From contig JBBCBC010000027.1 in the NCBI GenBank assembly GCA_037126765.1, positions 9,572,406 to 9,636,405 on the forward strand: a stretch of 64,000 nucleotides of DNA, given 5' to 3'. Positions within the stretch are counted from its first letter, which is position 1, and each line of letters starts with the position of its first letter. The notes under the pieces are model-generated. The model worked only from the letters and a program-made list of their open reading frames with translations, ran no database searches and was not told where the DNA came from. A program made the position numbers and the translations under genes. This document shows positions 1-13,000 of the stretch, in pieces. Origin of the DNA: Stenogyne calaminthoides. Taxonomy: Eukaryota; Streptophyta; Magnoliopsida; Lamiales; Lamiaceae.

Positions 1-529
1 TATATTTTGTTAATTATTTAATGTATTATAATAGTACAAAAGTACGACACATTTCGATAGATAGTACGATGCTTTTAATACGGTGATTAATACAATGTTT
101 AATACAACAGGTAACAGGTCATTCATTTTAGGCCTTTGAATTTTAAATCAGATGACTCAGATTAACTGACTATCAACCGTCAGTACGACACCCTGACTAC
201 TGTAAGAAACACCCATAATTCAATTAATTCAAAACTATTGTTAGGTGATTTAATTTATTCAAGTTTTCATCTTAATTTTTTCATTGTTTCAAGAGTCAAA
301 TAGTCAATAGTCTTAGATTATTAGACTATTCTTACTAATTTACCATTGTTTCTTGCATTTTGGTATTATACTAATGTTATTGTTATGTATATTTTTATGT
401 TTTAACTTTTAATTATTGTAATGTAATATTTAATTTAAATTCTTATATTAACAATATTACAATAATTAAACTTGTCATCTACATTCCTTCAAATTTAAGA
501 TCCAAAAATTAAGAAACACAAAAAAAAAA

Positions 530-625
530 AAGGAACCGGCAGTTTGGAAACCGAACCGAAACCGCCTTGACCGCGGTTCAGTTCCGGTTCCACCTCCAAA
601 AATTTTGGAACCGTCGGTTCAGAAC
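530..625. repeat. GAACCG-rich repeat, possible hAT terminus
   Basis: Dense GGAACCGGC/GGTTCAG motifs followed by CAGTGAGCACCTCTA. A similar GGTTCGGACC stretch occurs at about 59190-59245. Resembles GAACCG-type hAT termini known from other plant genomes; boundaries not resolved. Confidence 0.35.
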
Positions 626-885
626 AGTGAGCACCTCTAGTTGGGGGTAATGGAAGTGGGTAATGAAAATCACTTCTATTGATGTTGCTTAGTAGTTTTA
701 AAACACAAGTAATTAAAATATAAATAAGCAATTGATTACCCCTCTCACTCAACCCACTTCACATGATATTCATTGTTAATATTCTAATTAATAATAATAA
801 TGTAATCAATAGCCCTTAATAATTGATCATTCAATGATATTCATTACTATTACTATTCCCTAGTCATATAAGTGAGTACATAGTT
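620..885. repeat. Dispersed repeat (family D), copy 1
   Basis: TTGGGGGTAATGGAAGTGGG ... TGATATTCATTGTTAATATT ... ACTATTCCCTAGTC. A related copy lies at about 29150-29400 (GAGTTAATGGAAGGGAG ... TGATATTCATTGTTCATTTT). Probably an old MITE; the ends were not resolved. Confidence 0.45.
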
Positions 886-1319
886 TGCCTCGATTTCGTA
901 CCTACTCTCTCATTCTAAGTTTGGGCTCAACAAATGGAGATTTGACAGTGAAATAAAACTGCAACAAATAAGTAAGGAAACAATGTTGTGAGGTAATAAA
1001 AACAGATTAATATATGTGCTTACCAGTTCATATTTTATACTGTATTCATTACCAGAATGAGAAAAATGTAACACTGGGAAAATTGATTAATTGTGATTTG
1101 TGAATTTGTTATTTACCTCAAATGACGAGGAAGCTACTCTACTAAAAAATTGACTTTTTCATACCTAAACACACAAATACATATAGTTTTAAATTGTAAA
1201 CCTAATTTTGAGGGAAAAAATTATTCGAGTTTGATATTTCGGTACGTGTTTCGTCTTTGAGGTGGTGAATAGTGTCAGTCGACAGTCCTATGAGATTTCC
1301 AAGCAAATATAAGATGAGG

Positions 1320-1460
1320 AAAATTTGCAAGAGATGGTCTCACGGTGAGACGAGATATAAGTTGGACATTGACGCTTTAACACCTTGAAAAAGATGAGTG
1401 TGATTTAAGTTAAGTTGTACTCATTCTCATGAATGAGACTGTCTCATATGAGTTTTTATC
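1320..1460. repeat. Dispersed GAGACGG-type repeat
   Basis: GATGGTCTCACGGTGAGACG at the left and ATGAGACTGTCTCATATGAG at the right. Similar copies occur at 41391-41530 (GTGAGACGGAGTATAATATG ... TGTCTCATGTATGAGATAG) and, degraded, at 37440-37570. Likely one MITE family. Confidence 0.5.
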
Positions 1461-1626
1461 ATATAAGATTGATGTTAATTGTTGTAACTAAGCGTATCAC
1501 TTTCAATTAAAAACTATCACTTTTTTCATATAGGTTTAAAATTTCAAATATATGTATCACTTTTTATTTAAACATCACTTTTCAAAATAAAAAAAAATAT
1601 CAATTATGGATTATACTGTTCAAAAT

Positions 1627-2360
1627 ACTTTTTTTAAAACGGCAAAAGAGAATTTTATTGAATAGATATAAGAAATACCTACAACAATTAAAAATATTTA
1701 CAACTCAACACTTTAAGATCAATCTAGGATTAGCGAGCCAATCTTAATACGAAAAATTAGAAAGCTCTTTAGCATCAAACCAGCTCCAAAACCTAACTTT
1801 TGTATCCTCAACAATTCTATTTACTATAAACTCACAGTCGTTATGAATAAGTTTGTTTCTCCCTTTCCATATATCCCCAGATTACACAAAGCCAAATAGC
1901 AGTAGAAATTTATTTAACTTTCTTTCCCCGTAAAACACATCATTGAGCCAGCAAATTTCTAATGGGTTTTCGATGTAAGACGATCGAAATTTCAAGCCAC
2001 TTGAAACACTCCATCCAAGTCCTGTGAGGCGATTCACATTCGAAGAAAATGTGGTCTACTGTTTCGTCCGTTGTCTTGCATAGTGGGCACCTTGAGACGC
2101 CGTCTTGTGGAATAATGTTATGCCTTTACAGATTAGACCTCGTGATTAGCCTGTCCCATAACACTCGTCATGCATGCGCTATGATCTTTACCGGAGTGAA
2201 CTTATTCCATACAGCCTTAAACCCCTCCATCAAACCAGCATTATTGATATTGTTCGCATGCTGATTTGATAAGATGGTGTAGGCATTCTTCGTCAGATAT
2301 TGTCCTTTTGGGTCATCGTTCCACGTCCAAAATTCTCCACTAAAAATTATATACGTCATT
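1627..2360 (-). mobile_element. LINE 3' fragment (zf-RVT region, 3' UTR, poly-A)
   Basis: Minus-strand translation across frames gives a zf-RVT-like zinc-binding region of a non-LTR retrotransposon: a WTWNDDPKGQYLTKNAYTIL segment, then CPLCKTTDETVDHIFFECES. The frame is open only for about 63 codons (2359-2168) and then decays. A plus-strand T run near 1628-1635 is the poly-A of the minus-strand element. 5' truncation is the rule for LINEs. Confidence 0.7.
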
Positions 2361-4081
2361 TTAACTTGAACGCTATATATTTTTACTTAAAACTATTATT
2401 TTTCATAGAAAACCACTAAAAACACTTCAAAATTCTCCATTCATACTCCATCTACTAAATGCACACCATTAAAATTAATTTATATTGCTAAATTCACCCC
2501 AAATCATTATAATTCTACCTTTCTCTCCCAAAATTTCCCCCTCCCCAAAGTACCATCTCTTCCCCCAAACAAAGAAGAACTTTCTTACACTTAGATTCTT
2601 GCTTGAACAAAATTGAAGGTGAGTTCATGTACTATGAAATAAAGCATAATGATTTGTTCGGTCAAAGCTTCATACATGACATAATTGCCGCTCGACCAAA
2701 GCTTCATTCACGACTTAGTGGTTGTTCAGTCAGAGCGTCATGCACGGCTTCATGGTCGTTCGGCCATTGAGACTGAACACAACTTGTACGATTTAAAAAA
2801 AAAAATTACAAGGAGTTTAAGATCGAAATGACTCATCTCCGTTCAACTGCGAATTTTGGCCGAACAATGACGCAGCCGGGCCCAAAAAGACCAAAATTTT
2901 ATGCTTACAAAAATCAATCAAAAGGTAAAAAAGAAATACATTTACATGAATGTTCTCCATTTAATTTTCATGTTCCATGACAATGATGATTGAAATAAAA
3001 TATTGGATCAAAAGATTGAAAGAGTTTATGAGCGTGATGTTCAAGAGAAAATATTCTTAGGGTTTATGATTTATGATTTATGAACTAATGATGTACATAA
3101 AATCTAATTTAATACCTATTTGTATGAGGGTATTAGAATCAACTTGTGCATGTTTATTTTTATCTTAAAAATTATGGAGTGTGAATAAGGATTATGGAGT
3201 GTATTTAATGACTCTTTTCCATACTATGCATTCTTATATACTATTACTATAATTTTTTTGAAACGTACAACTATAAACTAAAAAATTATCACTTTTCAAT
3301 TTAAACATTATCACTTTTTATATAAAAATAGATCAATCTGATGTATTTACATATCATTTTGAAAAACTATTACTTTCCACTTAATAATATCACCTCTTTC
3401 TTTATATTATCACTTTTCAATTATTTCCTAATGATCGGGATTTACAAAATTCTACCAATTAATGGCAGAAATCTCTATTAATGGTCAAACTATTAATTAA
3501 ATAAAGCTCCATCTCATAGATATGTGCCAGATGAGACGATCTCACACGAGACTCCTCCAAAAGAAAAAGATCACAATTCATAAGAACCTCGGCACAAACA
3601 TCATAATATTTTCACATTTTTCCCAACTACAAACTATTGAAAACAAATTTACTCGAATTCAACCCACATTTCGGCTGGATCAGAGCAATAACTCAACAAA
3701 AACTTCTTTATAACTCGATATAAAAATTCTAATAAAATTAAAAAACAACGTGTTCCACTTCCACTGAATCCACTCAACTTAATTCCATATTGTTCTCCAA
3801 TCTCCATAACTAAAGAATAATACATTTCCCACAAACGCAGCTAGCACAATATTGACCAAAACCAAATAAAAAAAGTTTACAGTCGAAATTAAGTCTACAA
3901 CACACCAATCTATCTCTAATCAACTTATTGAATACCCACTCCAATATAAGAATTAAGAACGTTACACCTTATACATAAGTATACTTGCTATATGATTTAA
4001 TTTATTGCAGATCCAAAGCTCCAGTTTGTTTACAAAATTTACAGTTTTCAAGTGATGACTTGATCAACCTCATTCCACTTT
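2361..4081. other. ABCG32 downstream region, no gene
   Basis: AT-rich DNA with repeated ATCACTTTT phrases. The last part (about 3950-4081) should hold the ABCG32 3' UTR. No clear poly-A signal could be chosen. Confidence 0.5.
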
Positions 4082-7000
4082 TTACCTCCTCTGGAAGTTA
4101 AACGATTTGATAGCGAAAGCAAAAATCACGGCAAACAGCATACAAAATCCAGCAACCATAACTCCTGCAATGCCGACGTAATCATGCCTATATCCAAAAA
4201 CTTTATTCACTAATACCCTCGTTGACAACGACTGAACTCCATCGGAGAGTTTCACAAGTTTTTCGCTGTCGGAATATTGAGAAGCTACAAGGCCATATAG
4301 ACTCCAAGCCACAGGGTTTGCCCAATAATACCATCTCCACCATATTGGAATTCTCTGCACCAGCACAAAAAGAGTATATATGTTTAAGACTATAAGCTTA
4401 TGCTACACATTTTTGTTATATTTTAAGGCAAATTTTGTATTTCTATAAGTTTGTTAATTTTTGCTTTCAGGATACTTCACTTTTCCAAAATTGAATTTCG
4501 TCCTATTAACTTTCAAAATCCAATTTTTTAGTCCTTTGACCGGGTACAACGAGTTAGTAAACTTAATAGGAGGAAATTAAAAATACAAAAAAAAAAAAAA
4601 GAAAGAAAGAAAAGCCACATCATCTCAAAACCGGCTGTAGTCAGTCAAATGACTAAAATGTTGAAATTTGAAAGTTATAAGAACAATATTCAATTAGGAA
4701 AAGTGGAGTAACTGGAAAATGAAAGAGCAAACTTCCAGGACTAATACTGCCATGATTAACTCATTAAGTTTCTGTAAGTCTTTTAAGAGGCAAGATGACA
4801 AGAGTTCATTATTTTATATAATGCAAGAAACCTGCATGTACAAATTTTTTCCCCACCTTTTTCCCTCTTTCACTGTTACGCATCAACTTTTATAGGGAGG
4901 CTGAGTTAACTTTACTTATGTACTTTTTTAGTAACTATGGAGGGTGATCTTGTAGGCAATTACATTCAAGTTTTCATTATACATCAGAACCATAAATGAA
5001 CTCTAAATAAAAACAAGGAATAGGTTTCAGTTCGTTACCTTATGAGGTATCATGAATCCACTGAAGAGATTCCAGAGCATGTAGAAAGGGGCAGAAATAA
5101 CAGCAGCCACATTATGGTTGGGTGTGACGGCAGTTGTCATCATGCCATAGAGGGTGAAATACAACATAGTAAAGTACATGAAAAATATGTACCACACGAA
5201 TTTCGAAACCGTCCACTCATATGCTGCCATCGAGTAAAATATTGTGCAGTAAATTAGCGCTTGTGTGAACACATAAGGTAATTCGATAGCAACCTGCAGA
5301 AGAGATGACATTATTTTAGGGAGTCAACAAAAAGTCAACGTGAAATTAGTTGGGAAAGGAGCAGAAGAAAGACCTGAGCAAAAGCAAATGGCAAAGGTGA
5401 ATATGTTCCTGCTGCCCTCTCTCTATATGAAACAAATCGTTCAACAGAAACAACAGGTTGAACAGCTGTGGCATTGGTGATTCCGATGAACAAAACTGCT
5501 GCATACATGGATCCCATGGCGTTGAAAATGTCCTGCTGTGTATCCCTATAGCACAGTTAAAAGCTCAGTTAGACATGGTGGAAATATATAGCACAAAGCA
5601 ATGAAACTAGTTTACAATTAAATGTCCAGTAAGTTATCCCTAATATGGTTAGAGTCTTGTAGAAATTGAAAAATAGTCCTCTTAACTTTCAATTTTGATA
5701 TTTTGGTCCGGTAACCGGCTGTAGGATAGAGTTTGATTAGTCCACTTGGCAGAGTCTGATTGGAAAACCAGATGTTTCACCTCTTACAGCCAATTACCAG
5801 ACCATAACGTCGAAAAATTAAAAGTTACAGGACAATTTTCAATTCATGAAAGTTGATGGTACTACAATCGAAATAGGGATAATTTATAGGACTAAAAATT
5901 TTCCCCTAAATTTCTACATACAAACTAAGTATCCTAACTACGACGTAGGAATTCGTATGATGTACACATGATGATAAGATCCTTAAATTTAAGATTTGGG
6001 CATACATGAAGCACATTATTCAAATTATACAAGCACATAAGTGATTTATTGAGAACAAAATGCAAAAAATCCTAATTGCTGTTTTCAGATGAATATTTGC
6101 TATACACTAATCTAAGATCATAGAGAGCCTTAGACTGTGTCTGCAACTGATTCTAAGGGTATATTAGTCTTTTGATATTCTAATTAATAACAAATTGGTA
6201 TGTGTAAATGGATAAAATCAGACAGATAATTAGGAGTATCATGTAACAAATGAGTGCCAAATGTACCTTTTGGAACCAAAGTCCCAACAAATTGTTCCCA
6301 GCATTACCGATATTATCACTGTGTAGAAGAACCGAACTGCAGTATATTGTGGGTTACGCCAATAGGACAGGTGCTGCTTCCAGAGGCAAGCAACAAATTG
6401 ATCATGATATGTCCGAGAATACTTTGTAGGAAAATTAAGATCTTTTGAGTCAACAGTTGGATTTCTTAACCTCTCAACTAACTCTTGGTTAAATCTGAAA
6501 CACACAAGAACGATAAAATTTGTGAGAATCATACAAGTCGAGTTAATATCAAGAATCGTCCTGTAACTTAGGCCGTTTCCAATTTTAGTCATGTACATTG
6601 CTACTTTTTCGAATTTGGTTATTTTGGTGTCAATTTTGGTTTGTATGCTTTTACTTTTTTCAATTTTGGTCTTTTTGCTATCACTATTGGATTCTTTTTT
6701 GTCCAATTATAGTCCTGTATGTTTTTACTTTTTCCAATTTTGGTCATTTTGGACCAAAATTGACACCAAAAGGACCAAAATTGGAAAAAGTAATACATAC
6801 TAACCCAAATTGGACACACTGAAGTTACAGGATGATTCTTGATATTAACTTAAAATAAGTCAGAAAATGGCAAATATTAGGAAAAAAACTGTTTTTCTGG
6901 ACTTACTGAAATAGGTTAGATTTTCTGTAAACTTCTGCAAAATCAACTCCCAATCGAATCTCCTCTGCTGATGATGTAACCTCTAACATCCATGTAGAAG

Positions 7001-10000
7001 GATTATATCCAGGTCTGATCCTCGGTAATCCATCAATTGCCTATATAAGAGGTGTTCAGAAAAACTTTTAATAACTAAAAGACAGCATCACCAGATTAAA
7101 ATAATAAAATATTAATTCAATTGTCAAACCTCAAAATACTCTATCAGTTTGGAAGACTTTGGACCAAGTGGACCAGCATATATGAGCTCCCCTCCCCGCT
7201 TCATAAATAAAAGCTGCAGTATAAAGAGAGATCAATAGACTATCAGCAACAAATTGAATCATCATAAATTCATAATTTACAGATACCATCTCACAGAAAT
7301 TGACATGGTAGCTGGTGTAAAACACTATGTATTTTATGTCCATTAATAATCAATACATATATATGTGTGTTTATATCCACATATATGTTTCACTCTAATT
7401 GAAGAATATTGAATAATGGCAAATATCATGTTTGAAAATTCAGTAATAATAAAACTGTCAAGACAACTAATATGATAAGTTAGTTCACATTAACCACTTC
7501 TTCTTTTTCAGTTTACCGAAGGAAGAAATAATTTTGGGATAGATGGGGTATTAGATACTTGTAAAAATATGCCAAAAACATCAATATACTTAGCATTAAT
7601 ATGATACAGACAATATTAAGTTGGATATCCAGAAATAAATATAAGGAGGACCTCATCAAAGGATTCAAAGATGTCAATGCTGGGTTGATGGATCGTGCAA
7701 ACTATCGTTCTTCCAGTATTAACAATATTCCTCACAGTCCTCATGACAATTGCTGCAGATCGAGCGTCCAACCCTGATGTGGGCTCATCCATAAATACTA
7801 TAGAAGGGTTAGCTACTAGTTCAACAGCAATTGTAAGGCGTTTTCTTTGCTCTGTTGATAATCCGTCAACTCCTGGTAGACCAACCAAAGCTCCTTTCAA
7901 AGGAACGAGCTCCACGAGTTCCATCACCTCGTCAACGAATGCCTGAGGAAGTGAAATCCTATGAGTCACTTGATGTCTAAAATATGAGTAACACTTGGGT
8001 GCACCAGTTGCACCGTGTAATTGGTGCACAACTAATAATGTTCAATGAAAACAGTTAATACTGTTACAGTGAAAACACCTAATACTGACCTACTAATACT
8101 TTTTAGTAGAACAACTACTATCATTAAAAAATGCAATGAGTTGCAAGGTGCAACTGGTGCATAGAAGTATTTGCCCTGTAACACTTGGGTACACCAGTTG
8201 CACCGTGTAACTGGTGTACAACTAATATTGTTTAATAAAAACAACTAATACTGCTCAGTGAAAACAACGAATACTGACCAACTAATACTTTTTAGTAAAA
8301 CAGCTAATACTATTTAAAATGTACTTTACCTGTTGGGTTTCCAAGTCAATATCAGATGACAAACGCAACCAAGCAGAGAAAAGAAGTGATTCTTGAATGG
8401 TTAAGCAGGGAGAATGAACATCATTTTGCTCACAGTAGCCTGATATTCTAGCAAAAGTCTCTTGCTTTTTTGGATGCCCAGATATACTAATGCTTCCTTC
8501 TATAATTCCACCAGTTTTTCTACCAGCTAATACATCCATAAGAGTAGTTTTTCCAGCACCACTAACTCCAACCAATGCAGTAAGCACACCAGGCCTGAAT
8601 GCCCCGGTGATGTTATTCAATAACCGCAGTTTGTCCTCTGCTATACCTTGTTGCTTCAGCTCCTGAAATGATAAGTAGATAATGTATTATGAAAAAATTC
8701 ATACAGGAGAAATGATGATTAAGATTAATGGAGGTTTACTCACCATGGGGACATCTACATAGTAACTGATGTTGCTGAAAGTCATGGAAAGTGGCTGAAA
8801 CGGAAGTACCATTCCTTTTGACTTAAAGCTCTTTTCTGAGTGACAAAGTAAACTGAAGGTGAGTATGCAATAGAATGCTAGTTATGACTGGCATATGCTG
8901 GTTTAAAAGGGGTTAATTGCAAAGTAAATCACAACTTTTTCTTGTTTTTTCAATTACAATATATGTTTTTAAATTTGCAATTCGATACACGATATTTCAA
9001 ATTGTTGCAATTTTATCACATGACTATATTCCGGCAAGTCCACTGACATGGCAGTGTATAAAATTGAAAAAAAAAATGTGAATAAATTGAAACAATAAAA
9101 AAAGGTCGTGAATTTATTTGCAATTTTAAAAAAAAAAAAATCCAGCTGTCATGTCAGCATAAGCTGTCGGAAAATAGTCGTATGATATAATTGCAAAATT
9201 TAAAAATCATGAGTATTGAATTGTAAATTATGAGTATATCTGCATTTTTTTTTAAATCCGGCTGCCGCATCAGCATAAGGTGCCAGAAAATACTCGTACA
9301 ATATAATTACAAAATTGAAAAAGCCTGTGCATTGAATTGCAAATTTTAAAAACTATGTTGTAATTGAGAAACCGTGAAATGGTCGTGATATTTTGTGCAA
9401 TTAACCCTTAATTTTTTAAAACCGAGTGCATCTATCTGACTGATACTAACATGGAAGCTAAGTACGCTTACTAGCAAATGAACCCGAGTGCTGTAAGAAA
9501 TCTCTTAGCTGGATAACAACAGGTTCTCCTTTCCGCATCTTCTCCCTGTCTTCGAGCTCCTCCTTAGAGACAATAGCTTGACGTTTCCCCAGAGCTTAAC
9601 GAGATTAATGAATAAGACAGAAAATAAAAGGAGAAAATCAGTATGTTCTGTAATGGCATAATGGTTATTAACTGAGAAAAATTGAAAGTTACAAGGAGGG
9701 AGACTCACGGTTTAGCTTCGAAAGGAACAAGGTGAAAAGCATATTGAATAAGATGGTATAACCGATCAAAGCTCCTACACCAATCCAGTACCAGTAACTT
9801 TCTGGGAACACACTACGGGAATTTAGCAGTTCCTGGCCTAGTGATGCTGTTGAATTATGCACACTTCTCTACATGGATAAGAAGTTTTACTTCAGTAATA
9901 TTGTCTGATGTAAAATTTCTTCTTATAATTGCTAAGAGTAGCAACAGCTTGATTTTTAGACAAATATACATTACTTTTCAAGGCAGTTTTATATGCCTGA

Positions 10001-13000
10001 AGTAAAATAAAAATAAAAAAATGAATCATATTAAGGTTAGCTTCTGCATAACCAATAAGATTCGACTTTTGCTATGATCCAGGATCAGAAGGATCTTGCT
10101 TCAGAGTTGCTTCATTAGTAGCTCCACTCTTTATACACAGTTGAGTAACCCTCAGGCATTGTTGGATGACATGAAAGGGCCATGTGAAGCTCTTTTACCA
10201 AATGGAGTTCATTTGAATTTATTTTTATATTAATTACGTGTTCATCTACGTGCAATTGATAACAGCCTATTGAACTAGTAATTTTCTCAAAAAGTGTTTT
10301 AAGACTTTAAGCACAAGGAAAAGCACTAGTCATTTTTTAGTTATTACCTCCATCTCTTAAGGCACTAGTTGTATTAATGTAAAAATAATTTCTCAGATAA
10401 ACAACAAGGGCCAGTCAATGTTTTGTCAATAATCAAAATATCTATGTGCTCTTCTAATAATGTTTCTTCAGATCTAACTTTGTGGCTGCTTAGCCATTCA
10501 GCTATCTTTTATCTAAGTTACCAGAAAAGCACAAGAACCAATTATAAATTTATACCTTATCCCAGGCATGCCCGAGGAATTCATTCACACTTGCAGCATT
10601 CTGAGCATACATCAGTGGAGAAACCCAAAATCCCCAGATCCACCAACTTGGAATCCGATCTGTCAAAGGAGATGGGATTGAATCTATTGTTTTAAAGGTA
10701 CTATAAGCAAAATTATCTGATGAAGCAACAACAGAAGCTTGGTTTACCTCTTGAAATGATGTATCCCCCAAGTGCCATGACTATCAACATAGCAAAGGAT
10801 CCGAAAGTGTTTGCCACAATCATGTTACGACCCAACGAACCCATTACACGAAAGAGAGCCAGAGACATTTGATGGAGAACGAAGTAAAGTAGGAATTGGC
10901 GAAGAAATCTGCAGTGCCATATATTAATTCATGTTAGGTCTTATGTATAACAGTTTTACCGTACAATTGTTCACAACTATCACGTTACAGTATAAAAAGT
11001 AAAAACTAAAACTTTTGAACGTAACAGCTAATACTGACAAACTTAATATGTTTTAATGAAACAACTAATACAAGTTAAAATACACACAAAATGCAAACCA
11101 GTTGCAGGGTAAAACTGGTTTACACAATAAGACTTTGCCTTAATTCAGATCATTCATACATGAAGCCATAGTCATTGAAACAAATGTTAATAATAGGTTC
11201 ACCTGGTAATGTTAGGATCGAATCCAACCACATAGTATGTTACTGCCACCCAGGAACCAGATTCTATCAGTGAAATTGGAATACTCAAGAGCCATGCAGG
11301 CATTGTATATGCCCAGCAAGGGTAAAAGTGTAAATCCCTGTGCTTGTAAAGAATTGGAAGCTTGGCCACCAGCATGGAAACCTCAGTGAAGCCATTAAAA
11401 AGAATTATCACCATTGAAAAATATAATTCTCCCAAATAAAAGCCTCCATCGTCTATCGTATCATGATGCAGTGTAGCCCGGCAAAAGACACTCATGGTAA
11501 TCAGAGCAACGAAAAGCAGCTGTAAAGAATCAGATTTCAGAGGAGAAAAATATATATTAATTAATCTAATCAAACTCAACAACTTTGTTTATCATCATAT
11601 TTCATAGTTTGAATAACTTGAGATTCTTACGATGATGAAATTACCTGTATAAATTTAAAAACATAGATAAACATATTTCGCTTCATAAGCAGCAATTGCC
11701 AGTTGAAGTTGGTTTTTAGAAGCTCCATCTTCTTGACCCCATATTTGGAAGCTGATAAGGCAGCAGGATGACTGTAGCGCTTATCATATGGAGCATCTAA
11801 TTCATCAGATATATTCTTCCCAATGTTGTATGAGCTAAAAGCTTCAGCAAATCTCATAACAGGCACGTATCTATAAGGCCGGTCATGTAAAGCCCAATAC
11901 TGCTCTTGATCCTTCTTCGAAACAACCTACAAGAAACAACTTCAGAAATATATGTATGGAAAATACTTCTATGTACCAGTTGCACCGTGCAACTCAAGTG
12001 CATTTCTAAATGATATTAGTTGTTTAATAAAAGTTATTAGTTGGTCAGTATTAGTTGTTTTCACTGAAAAGTATTAGTTGTTTTCGTAGAGACAGTATCA
12101 GAGAGCAACACATGATAAGCTATCTTAAACGTACTTCTTGAAGGAAGTCGGCTACATTCTTCCGCTCTGGACAACGGAAACCCATATGCGCAAAGAACTG
12201 AAGGACAGTTGTACGAGGTCCCTGGTATACGATTTTTCCCTCAGACAGGAGAATAATATCATCAAATAAGTCATATGTCTCAGGTGCGGGTTGAAGCAAA
12301 GAAATCACAGTAGTTCCTTCAAGTACACGAGTTGAATGCCTGAGATACTTGATGATTTGGTAAGTTGTAGAACTATCAAGACCAGTTGATATTTCATCCA
12401 TGAATAACACTCTTGATGGACCCACTAACAATTCACCTGTCAAATGGATCAGCTAAGTATTAAGTAAGCTACATAATTTTCATTTTTAACCCAAAATCAT
12501 ATTTTTAATCCACCTACCAGTTGTCAGACGTTTCTTTTGTCCACCAGAGATACCTTTAATCATTTCATCTCCAACCAGAGTATTCGCACAAATGTCCAAT
12601 CCTAAAATCTTTAGGAGCTAATTGTTAATACAATGATACAACTAGATGAAATAGCTATAGTGTCTAATTGTTAATACAATAGTTTATCTGCAATTGTAAT
12701 ATGTTGGTTATTCTCACTCTCATTAATCAATTGATTGGGAAGAAAAATTAGCAATCCAGAAAGTAATGCCATAACAACAAGACCGGTCAAGAGTCTACTA
12801 CCTTTATATTTTTCAGGAATAAAAATTTAAAGAATTAGCATAATTCTATACACAAGTTTCTGGGTATAGCTCCTGATTTGTTTGCTAAATTCCTTGCCAA
12901 CTCTACCTTATCTTTGTTAACTTATTCCTCGTTAATAATATACATGTAGATATAACCTCTCCTGGAATGATTTCTAAGGTTTCATAAATCAGGTATTCAG

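Noticed and set aside
6591..6822. Several overlapping ORFs on both strands around 6.6-6.8 kb
   Set aside because: They lie in a foldback element inside ABCG32 intron 20; the repeats are open in many frames.
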